Shown here: piece by piece, positions 58,224 through 64,000 of the stretch
How positions within the stretch are numbered: the first letter of the stretch is position 1
Layout of the letters: every line of letters begins with the position of its first letter
From: UBA3946 sp002385755
Lineage (GTDB): Bacteria; Bacillota_I; Bacilli_A; ML615J-28; CAG-698
Assembly: GCA_050953085.1 (NCBI GenBank)
Contig: JBMNLX010000005.1
Location: 1-64,000 of the forward strand
DNA: 64,000 nucleotides
Reading direction: 5' to 3'
Program-made: the position numbers and the translations under genes
Notes under the pieces: generated by a model
Databases searched by the model: none
Told to the model about the DNA's origin: nothing
Seen by the model: only the letters and a program-made list of their open reading frames with translations

Positions 58224-59363
58224 TTATTTTTTTTCAAAGCCTAGCGATTCCGCGGCGATTAACCCGCTCGTCCAGGCAAAATGTAAATTATAGCCGCCGC
58301 ACGCCCCGTCAATATCAAGCAGCTCGCCGATAATATACAATCCCGGAACAAGCTTGGAAGAAAAATCGGCGTTAATCTCATCGACATCGACGCCTCCCAA
58401 AGTAATTTGCGCCAGGCCAAAACCATATGTCCCGGCCACCGTTAACTTATAATTGCCAAGCGCGGTAAGAATGTTTTCAACGGTGAACTTATCTATCTTT
58501 CTCCCAACCTCAAGCGCCACCATTTTCGGTAAAATCCCCAGCAAGACATCAGGTTTGGGGCGGTTTTCAATAATCTTGACGACCGCGTCCCGGTCGGCGT
58601 TACTTAGGAAATCTATTATGATCTCGCTGCCGGGAACGGCGTGACGCGATAAATTTAAGGTCAGGATTCCCGATATCCCCTGGTCTTTAAAGAGAATCTC
58701 GCCTTCCTCTCGGTAAACGAGTTTTCCTTCGTTAGCGACCGAGGCCCGGCACTTGACGCGAAGGCCGCGCAAACTCTTCAAGGATTCCGTCGTCCGCAAC
58801 GGAACAAGACCCGGGCGGGTAGGGATTATTTCGTGTCCGAGGTTAGCGGCCAATTCATATCCGTTAGTTTCCGCCTGCGCCTTCGATCCGCACGCCAAAA
58901 CAACGTAATCGGCTTCCATCTCCGCATTATTAAATGTAACAGTAAATTTGTCTTTTTTGATTATTCCCGTGACCATCGCGTCGCATATGACCTCGATATT
59001 ATAAAAATCGAGCTGGCGCCGTAAAATATCCAAAACCGACGCGGCCGTTTCGCTATAGGGATAAACGCGGGACGCGTGATTGCTTTTGGTCAATAAACCA
59101 ATGCCGGAAAAAAACGTGATAATATCATTTACGTCGCGTCTTTCAAGGCATTGTCGTAAAAAACCCGGGCGGTTATAATAATCCGGTCTCATATCGTAAT
59201 TGCTTAAATTGCAACGACCGTTCCCGGTTTTCAGTATTTTTTTTCCGACACGATCGCTCTTTTCCAATATCGTAATCTTTATATCGGGCGCGACTTGTTT
59301 CAACCTGATCGCGCAAACCAAACCCGAAGCGCCGCCGCCGACGATTATAACTTTCTTTTTCAT
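58224..59363 (-). CDS. BaiN/HI0933-type flavoprotein oxidoreductase
   Basis: NAD(P)/FAD-dependent protein of 379 residues. The N-terminal FAD motif GGGASGL and KKILKTGNGRCNLSN, with a GVDVDEI and SKLVPGLYIIGELLDIDGACGGYNLH-type end (partly quoted), are those of the HI0933/YhiN/BaiN family. BaiN of gut clostridia reduces bile acids, but most members have no known substrate. Its own promoter is 30 bases upstream. Confidence 0.9.
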   Translation of the reverse strand: MKKKVIIVGGGASGLVCAIRLKQVAPDIKITILEKSDRVGKKILKTGNGRCNLSNYDMRPDYYNRPGFLRQCLERRDVNDIITFFSGIGLLTKSNHASRVYPYSETAASVLDILRRQLDFYNIEVICDAMVTGIIKKDKFTVTFNNAEMEADYVVLACGSKAQAETNGYELAANLGHEIIPTRPGLVPLRTTESLKSLRGLRVKCRASVANEGKLVYREEGEILFKDQGISGILTLNLSRHAVPGSEIIIDFLSNADRDAVVKIIENRPKPDVLLGILPKMVALEVGRKIDKFTVENILTALGNYKLTVAGTYGFGLAQITLGGVDVDEINADFSSKLVPGLYIIGELLDIDGACGGYNLHFAWTSGLIAAESLGFEKK

Positions 59364-59403
59364 CTCAAACCTCGTTAAGACAATTTACATACCATTTAAA
59401 ACT

Positions 59404-59432
59404 ATTATACCAACGTTTATGTCGTTATTCAA
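59404..59432 (-). promoter_or_regulatory. Promoter of the BaiN-type gene
   Basis: TTGAAT (59427-59432), 17-base spacer, TATAAT (59404-59409) with extended TGG. Confidence 0.8.
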
Positions 59433-59468
59433 GAACAACAATCTTCTTGAAAAAAATGAATAAAAAAA

Positions 59469-59507
59469 TTGCGTTTTTTTCAAAACTTTGATAACATATT
59501 GATGGGC
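59469..59507 (+). promoter_or_regulatory. Putative promoter and GGGC start of the pyrG leader
   Basis: TTGCGT (59469-59474), 17 bases, TAACAT (59492-59497), then GGGC at 59504-59507, the distance of a transcription start. In B. subtilis the pyrG transcript begins GGGC and CTP shortage causes G addition. A pyrimidine run TTCTCCTT and a T5 run follow, but I find no convincing terminator stem. Confidence 0.4.
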
Positions 59508-59599
59508 ACACTTTATCGAGCATGTTCTCCTTAAAGCGGGCCTTTTTCTTTTAATGATATTTTCAGAAAAAAATCAAATAATAATTCGGGAGGCATATC

Positions 59600-61216
59600 A
59601 TGGCAAAATATATATTTGTAACGGGAGGCGTCGCCTCTTCCCTCGGAAAAGGCATTGCCGCGTCTGCCCTGGGCAACTTATTAAAGAGTAGGGGACTGAA
59701 TGTTTTTATGCAAAAATTCGACCCGTATTTAAATGTCGATCCGGGCACAATGAGCCCTTATCAGCACGGCGAGGTTTTCGTTACCAAAGACGGGGGCGAG
59801 GCGGATCTCGATTTGGGACATTATGAACGCTTCCTTGACGTGTCGTTAACAAAAAACGCCAACGTAACAGCCGGGAAAATTTATCAAACCATTATCGAAA
59901 AAGAAAGGGCAGGCGAATACCTCGGCCAGACGGTCCAGGTAATCCCACACGTGACCGATGAAATTAAAAACAAGATTTACGCCGCGGCCAAGGAAAGCGG
60001 CGCCGATGTCGTTATCACCGAGATCGGCGGGACCGTGGGCGATATCGAGTCGCTCCCGTTTCTAGAAGGGGCGCGCCAGGTAAGGCGAGATGTCGGGATT
60101 GAGAACACGTGCTATGTTCACGTAACGCTCGTTCCTTATTTGCGCGCCGCCGGTGAAATCAAAACAAAACCAACGCAGCACAGCGTCAAAGAATTACATT
60201 CATTGGGGATTAACCCGGATATTATCATTTTAAGATCCGAGATGCCGATTAACGACGCCATTAAAGAAAAAATCGCCTTGTTTTGTGACGTGAGTCCGAA
60301 TGCGGTAGTTCATTCGCCCGATGTCGATATATTATACGAAGTAGTACTTAAGTTGCACGGGCAGGGATTGGATCAGTTTGTTTGCGAGCATTTGCGGTTG
60401 AACACAAAAAAACCCGATTTATCCGACTGGCGAAAATTGATCCAAACTATCAAAAACCTCAGCCGCGAAGTGACAATCGGGTTGGTCGGGAAATATGTTA
60501 AATTACGCGACGCGTATATCTCCGTTTGCGAGGCGTTAAATCACGCCGGCTATTATCATAACGCAAAAGTCCGGGTCGACTGGATTGATGCCGAAAAATT
60601 AACGGCTGAAAACGCCGGCTCGCGCCTTTCCGGCGTCGACGGCATTCTCGTTCCCGGCGGGTTCGGCGACCGCGCGATCGAAGGAAAAATTACCGCCATC
60701 AGGTACGCGCGGGAAAATAATATCCCGTTTTTGGGAATTTGCCTAGGCATGCAACTGGCGGCGATCGAATTTGCCCGCAACGTCGCCGGCCTGGAAGGCG
60801 CGAATTCCACCGAGGCTGATAACAGCACGCCGCACCCCGTTATCGATTATTTGCCCGATCAATACCGCGGGATCAGGCTGGGCGGCACTATGCGCCTGGG
60901 AGACTATGAATGCGAGATCAAAAAAGACACGAAGGCGTTTGCTGCTTATAAATCATTAAGCGCGGCAGAACGGCACCGGCATCGTTACGAATTCAACAAT
61001 CGCTTTAAAAATATTCTGGAAAACGCCGGCATGGTTTTTTCGGGACTAAACAAGCAAACCGGACTTATTGAAATAATTGAACTCCTCGAGCATCCCTGGT
61101 TTGTGGCTTGCCAATTTCATCCCGAGTTTATTTCCCGTCCGATGCGTCCCCATCCTTTATTTCGCGAATTTGTCGGCGTGGCGATAATTAAAAAAGAAGC
61201 GGGGTCGGCGAAATAA
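59600..61216 (+). CDS. pyrG: CTP synthase
   Basis: Aminates UTP to CTP with glutamine. The 538 residues hold the synthetase domain (KYIFVTGGVASSLGKGI, DPYLNVDPGTMSPYQHGEV) and a class I amidotransferase domain with the nucleophile in LGICLGMQLA near 381 and the His of QFHPEF near 507. Length is canonical. Ribosome site GGGAGG. It supplies CTP for CdsA. Confidence 0.97.
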   Translation: MAKYIFVTGGVASSLGKGIAASALGNLLKSRGLNVFMQKFDPYLNVDPGTMSPYQHGEVFVTKDGGEADLDLGHYERFLDVSLTKNANVTAGKIYQTIIEKERAGEYLGQTVQVIPHVTDEIKNKIYAAAKESGADVVITEIGGTVGDIESLPFLEGARQVRRDVGIENTCYVHVTLVPYLRAAGEIKTKPTQHSVKELHSLGINPDIIILRSEMPINDAIKEKIALFCDVSPNAVVHSPDVDILYEVVLKLHGQGLDQFVCEHLRLNTKKPDLSDWRKLIQTIKNLSREVTIGLVGKYVKLRDAYISVCEALNHAGYYHNAKVRVDWIDAEKLTAENAGSRLSGVDGILVPGGFGDRAIEGKITAIRYARENNIPFLGICLGMQLAAIEFARNVAGLEGANSTEADNSTPHPVIDYLPDQYRGIRLGGTMRLGDYECEIKKDTKAFAAYKSLSAAERHRHRYEFNNRFKNILENAGMVFSGLNKQTGLIEIIELLEHPWFVACQFHPEFISRPMRPHPLFREFVGVAIIKKEAGSAK

Positions 61217-61241
61217 TAAAAAGAGGATTAATAATCCTCAT
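61217..61241. terminator. Hairpin between pyrG and the YqxA-like gene
   Basis: Stem GAGGATT/AATCCTC (61223-61229 with 61233-61239). The U run is better on the minus strand, so it mainly closes the gpr operon. Confidence 0.65.
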
Positions 61242-61510
61242 TCTAAGATGTTCTTGATTAATTTAAAAGCCACATCAAAAATACCGTTAATGATATTCTC
61301 GCCTTGTTTTGCGAGCGAATTCGACAAATTAGGGTCGACTTTCTCTTCGGAGACCGGGGTGTATTCATTGCCGGGCGTGACTATTTCTTTCTCGAAATCA
61401 TCCAACCTTTCCTTTAAATCTTGACTCGCCGTATCCCGCGTCGGTTTCCCGGCGATGATCCCCATCAGAAAGAAACAAAGAAGCAAAAAAACAATACCGG
61501 CTCTTTTCAT
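61238..61510 (-). CDS. Small exported or anchored protein at the yqxA position
   Basis: A 90-residue protein with an N-terminal hydrophobic helix (about 4-21), an acidic middle and an amphipathic C-terminal helix (NIINGIFDVAFKLIKNIL). In B. subtilis, gpr is followed by spoIIP and yqxA (DUF3679), and yqxA has the same layout, so this is possibly a short YqxA-like protein. The match is by position and layout, not by a firm motif. Strong GGAGG site; it starts right after the stop of the preceding gene. Confidence 0.6.
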   Translation of the reverse strand: MKRAGIVFLLLCFFLMGIIAGKPTRDTASQDLKERLDDFEKEIVTPGNEYTPVSEEKVDPNLSNSLAKQGENIINGIFDVAFKLIKNILE

Positions 61511-61756
61511 TCACTTACCTCCAAACATGATAAAATAAGTTCCGGCGTCCTTGATATTGATATTAAACAAAAAAGCGATCAAATAGTCAAACCAAACGCC
61601 AAAATACGAATCAGACGTAACAATCGGCAATTGCCCCCGAAGCAGCGCCGCGTTTTCCATTTGGCGGAACAAAGGAAAGAAGTTACTATTTACCGACTGG
61701 TAAAACATCGCCGCGACGCCCAAGAGCGCGATAATAGCGTATTTAATTTTATCCAT
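61511..61756 (-). CDS. Small membrane protein at the spoIIP position (SpoIIP N-terminal-like)
   Basis: An 81-residue protein with a membrane helix at about 4-20. The rest has features of the linker just after the SpoIIP anchor: a QMEN element and FLFNINIKDAGTYFI, which lines up with the INLEDPRSLL area of B. subtilis SpoIIP. The catalytic amidase/endopeptidase domain is absent; the frame stops cleanly and the next gene starts at once. It lies between gpr and the YqxA-like gene, exactly where spoIIP is in Bacillus. Ribosome site weak. It may be a remnant or a domain kept for another role. Confidence 0.5.
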   Translation of the reverse strand: MDKIKYAIIALLGVAAMFYQSVNSNFFPLFRQMENAALLRGQLPIVTSDSYFGVWFDYLIAFLFNINIKDAGTYFIMFGGK

Positions 61757-61772
61757 CGGTTAATTATATGCA

Positions 61773-62828
61773 TCAACTGATAATTCCATTATCGACAATC
61801 GTATGTAATGTCCGGTCGATGGCGCCGCTGATTACCCGCGTGAGGTTTTCGATATCAATATCAATCTCTTTCGGGGTAACCATCAAGTTATAGCCGTTGG
61901 GAGTGAGGACTTCCTGCAGGAGCTGGATTTTTTCCTCCTCGCCCAATAACCCGAACTCTCCCAAAAACTCTTTCGTGTATTTTTCTTCCGGATGTTGCGC
62001 GTTCGTCAAATTAATTTTTTCCGGAGCGAATATAATTTTTTGACCGGGCGTTTCTTTCTCGTTCATTTTTTGATTGAAATACTTAAGCATTAAATCAATC
62101 GTGTCGTAAGCGATTGTAACCGCGTCGACGACCGTGGGCACGCCGATGGCGATAACCGGGATGCCGATGGTTTCCTTGCTTAGCTCTTTGCGGGTGTTGC
62201 CGACCCCCGACCCCGGGGAGATGCCGGTATTGGTCACCTGGATTGTCTTGTTTACCCGGGAAACCGCCTTTGCCGCCAAAGCATCGACGACAATCACATA
62301 ATCAACCTCAATTCTCTTGATGACCGCCTCGGTAATATCATAGGTCTCGATACCCGTGTTTCCCATTACTCCGGGGGCGATGGCGCTTATCTCGCTTATG
62401 CCTTCCGACACCTCTTCGGGATTCAGAATAAACATATGCCGGGTCACGATGACATTATCCATTACCATCGGTCCTAACGCGTCGGGAGTTACGTTAACAT
62501 TGCCTAAACCGACTAACAGTCCCTTTTGCTGAGAAGGGTTGATGTTTTCCGCCTTCAATACTTCTTTTATGATCAGGCTTAACGCTTCCTCGCATTTGAC
62601 CAGGTCGTCATGATCATGAGTTTTTATCGCCGTTGTGTCCAAGCAATAATATATTCCCGGTTTTCTGTTAATTTCCTTTCCGACTTTCTCGGGAATTACC
62701 GTTCTCTTTATAATAAATTTATCGTGTTCGAACTCATCGTTAATAACTTCGGAGACGTCTTCTATCTTTTCGATATCCAAAGCCTCGAAAGCTAAGTCGG
62801 TACGAATTTTAAACTTGTCAAGTTCCAT
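61773..62828 (-). CDS. gpr: Germination protease GPR
   Basis: Degrades the small acid-soluble proteins that coat spore DNA, at germination; made as a zymogen in the forespore. The 351 residues match the family: the propeptide-region motif RTDLAFEA, GLLVGLGNVNVTPDALGP, ALAAKAVSRVNKTIQVT, TNTGISPGSGVGNTRKEL (partly overlapping) and IGVPTVVDAVTI. The start at 62828 has GAGGTG seven bases upstream; the longer hydrophobic reading to 62912 is rejected. Gene order holA-rpsT-gpr is that of B. subtilis. A CATACAATA box upstream may be a sporulation promoter. Confidence 0.96.
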   Translation of the reverse strand: MELDKFKIRTDLAFEALDIEKIEDVSEVINDEFEHDKFIIKRTVIPEKVGKEINRKPGIYYCLDTTAIKTHDHDDLVKCEEALSLIIKEVLKAENINPSQQKGLLVGLGNVNVTPDALGPMVMDNVIVTRHMFILNPEEVSEGISEISAIAPGVMGNTGIETYDITEAVIKRIEVDYVIVVDALAAKAVSRVNKTIQVTNTGISPGSGVGNTRKELSKETIGIPVIAIGVPTVVDAVTIAYDTIDLMLKYFNQKMNEKETPGQKIIFAPEKINLTNAQHPEEKYTKEFLGEFGLLGEEEKIQLLQEVLTPNGYNLMVTPKEIDIDIENLTRVISGAIDRTLHTIVDNGIIS

Positions 62829-62845
62829 AATTTTCACCTCGTTGT

Positions 62846-62854
62846 TATTGTATG
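62846..62854 (-). promoter_or_regulatory. Sporulation-sigma-like -10 box before gpr
   Basis: CATACAATA on the minus strand resembles the -10 of SigE, SigF and SigG promoters. It is only about 20 bases before the start codon, and no clear -35 is seen, so the call is weak. Confidence 0.3.
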
Positions 62855-62970
62855 CCAAAACAAAAAAAATAAAAAGGCAAATAATGGTGTCGATATGGAA
62901 GAAAGCCTCCACTGTTAATTATGAAATTATGTCTCTTTGCGTTCCGTTTGAGGAAAAATCAATATTTTCC

Positions 62971-62999
62971 TTGATTTATCTTTGTTTTTTTGGTAAAAT
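62971..62999 (+). promoter_or_regulatory. Promoter of rpsT
   Basis: TTGATT (62971-62976), 17-base spacer, TAAAAT (62994-62999), giving a short leader before rpsT. Confidence 0.8.
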
Positions 63000-63026
63000 A
63001 ACTTGTAGCAAATTGGAGGTATTATT

Positions 63027-63290
63027 ATGGCAAACATTAAGCAACAAGCTAAGCGTATTATAACAAGCCAAAAAAGTAGATTGAGAAATATCTCTTTTAA
63101 ATCCTCTACCAAAACAGCAATAAAAAAAGTTGAATCCGCAGTGAAAAATAATAACTATGAGGAAGCTGTGGAAGCTTACAGGGTAGCTTCTAAAAAGCTT
63201 GACAAGGCTTTGGCAAAAGGGATTTATCATAAAAATTTCGTCAGTCGCAACAAATCCAGATTGGCAAAACTTATTAATACGATAGCTTAA
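63027..63290 (+). CDS. rpsT: Ribosomal protein S20
   Basis: Small-subunit protein that binds 16S rRNA. The 87 residues are a typical S20: ANIKQQAKRIITSQKSRLRN, long basic helices and the KGIYHKNFVSRNKSRLAKLI end (partly quoted). Ribosome site GGAGG. It stands alone and divergent from gpr, and convergent with holA, as in B. subtilis. Confidence 0.97.
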   Translation: MANIKQQAKRIITSQKSRLRNISFKSSTKTAIKKVESAVKNNNYEEAVEAYRVASKKLDKALAKGIYHKNFVSRNKSRLAKLINTIA

Positions 63291-63313
63291 ACATCGATAA
63301 GATGTTTTTTTTA
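63288..63313 (+). terminator. Terminator of rpsT
   Basis: Stem AAACATC/GATGTTT (63289-63295 with 63301-63307) followed by T8. Confidence 0.85.
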
Positions 63314-63316
63314 TGT

Positions 63317-63347
63317 TAAAAAGGATGCTCTTAGGCATCCTTTTTTA
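63317..63347 (-). terminator. Terminator of holA
   Basis: Stem AAGGATGC/GCATCCTT (63321-63328 with 63335-63342) with A and T runs on both sides. It may stop transcription in both directions. Confidence 0.85.
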
Positions 63348-64000
63348 TATTCCAAACAAGAAAAATTCCAATCCGGTCCTAACATCGGTCTGACCGCTTT
63401 TAATCTTATAATCCAACTCGCTTAAGCGCGAAACGTATTTGCGCAGCAACTCGTAATCAAGCGAGCGGGCGTTTTTAACCATGTAATACGCCCTTCCGGA
63501 CGAGACGCCCATTGTCTCGGCGACGGCGGCTTGGTTGTATCCGCCTTTCAACATCAAATTAACCGTCAATAGCTCGCGCATGCTCTTTGCTACTAAGTAA
63601 AACAAATAGTTGGCGTCATTTCCAATTTTTATTAAATCCCGGTAGATACGAATGGCTTTGTTTTTATCTTGCGCGATAATCGCGTTGGACAAAGCGAAGA
63701 CATCGTTTTGAATTTCCCTGATGACGACCTTTTTGACGGTATCCGCGGTAACGGTCGCGTTTTCGCCGACATAAGCGATTAACTTATCGAGTTCGTTTTT
63801 GGCGTTCATTAAATCCTTGCCGACGAGTCGGAAAAACTCCCGAGCCGCCTCGTCGGTAATAACGACATTATTAATCGCCCCTTGCCGCTTAATCCAACCA
63901 TGCATCTCGATTTCCGATAGTTCCTTGCTATAATTAACGTTTCCCGCAAGCAATTTCTTTACTTCCGTTTTTCTTTCGTCCGGTTTGATATTATAACCGT
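63345..64000 (-). CDS. holA: DNA polymerase III delta subunit, partial (window edge)
   Basis: Clamp-loader delta subunit. About 218 C-terminal residues are present; the frame stays open to the window end (reading GYNIKPDERKTEVKK before the first TTG codon at 63953), so the N-terminal third lies outside. Visible features fit HolA: HGWIKRQGA, GKDLMNAKNELDKLIAY, and the C-terminal FYLVAKSMRELLTV and LDYKIKSGQTD blocks. The usual holA-rpsT-gpr neighbourhood supports the call. Confidence 0.92.
   Translation of the reverse strand, partial: GYNIKPDERKTEVKKLLAGNVNYSKELSEIEMHGWIKRQGAINNVVITDEAAREFFRLVGKDLMNAKNELDKLIAYVGENATVTADTVKKVVIREIQNDVFALSNAIIAQDKNKAIRIYRDLIKIGNDANYLFYLVAKSMRELLTVNLMLKGGYNQAAVAETMGVSSGRAYYMVKNARSLDYELLRKYVSRLSELDYKIKSGQTDVRTGLEFFLFGI

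Noticed and set aside
1..64000. UGA read as tryptophan (Mycoplasma-like code)
   Set aside because: UGA closes cdsA, coaE and trmFO at coupled junctions, and Trp is coded by UGG, so the standard bacterial code is used.
1..64000. CRISPR array, insertion sequence, prophage, tRNA or rRNA genes
   Set aside because: No regularly spaced repeats, transposase, phage genes or tRNA-like sequences were seen; the window is dense housekeeping and sporulation genes.

Overview
The window looks like a chromosomal segment of an endospore-forming, probably anaerobic Bacillota related to class Bacilli. UGA is a stop codon (for example in cdsA and trmFO), so this is not the Mycoplasma code. G+C is moderate, roughly 40-45 % by eye. 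Spore genes are present: gpr, spoVS, a clear cotE, LysM proteins and a tyrosine/proline-rich coat-like protein. The primosome pair dnaB/dnaI and several gene orders match Bacillus subtilis. Rubrerythrin and a B12-dependent ribonucleotide reductase fit life without oxygen. A relative of the wall-bearing, sporulating lineages near the Mollicutes is a plausible guess, but the sequence alone does not fix the taxon.

Layout. 0-8 kb (minus strand): an operon of a giant DUF4011-type helicase, an ankyrin protein and the c-di-AMP synthase CdaA, preceded by a ClpC-like unfoldase whose second ATPase domain is degenerate. 8-12 kb (plus): class II ribonucleotide reductase and a MATE transporter. 12-16 kb: an operon of a GHL10 glycosidase, a membrane protein with a decayed Nudix-like domain and a patatin, then uridine kinase. 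16-29 kb (minus): nagA and the classical block trmFO-xerC-dut / rpsB-tsf-pyrH-frr-(rubrerythrin)-uppS-cdsA-dxr-rseP. 29-32 kb: a triple-LysM protein, a TPR protein with an apparent frameshift, a CPBP protease and an M28-like membrane peptidase. 32-42 kb: a T-box-controlled thrS operon and polA-nitroreductase-mutM-coaE-unknown-dnaB-dnaI, close to the Bacillus order. 42-48 kb: a D,D-carboxypeptidase-like protein, a coat-like YP-repeat protein with a SigK-like promoter, an exported unknown, an FMN-riboswitch-controlled riboflavin transporter, an ABC exporter and a DUF362/ferredoxin protein. 48-59 kb: LysM-cotE-miaB, a degenerate uridine-kinase-like fusion, a lipoprotein protease, a GNAT, spoVS-ymdB-rny-recA-pgsA (again Bacillus order) and a BaiN-type flavoprotein. 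59-64 kb: pyrG, then gpr followed by two very small proteins at the positions of spoIIP and yqxA, then rpsT and a window-truncated holA.

The genes serve mainly translation (rpsB, tsf, frr, thrS, rpsT, miaB, trmFO), replication and repair (polA, dnaB, dnaI, holA, recA, mutM, xerC, dut, nrdJ), envelope and isoprenoid synthesis (uppS, cdsA, dxr, rseP, pgsA) and sporulation. No tRNA, rRNA, insertion sequence, phage or CRISPR array is visible. The most unusual points are the helicase-ankyrin-CdaA operon, the ClpC-like protein with a dead D2 domain but a ClpP-docking tripeptide, the reduction of the spoIIP locus to an 81-residue N-terminal-like remnant, the membrane Nudix-like protein, and the long charged tail on ribosomal protein S2.
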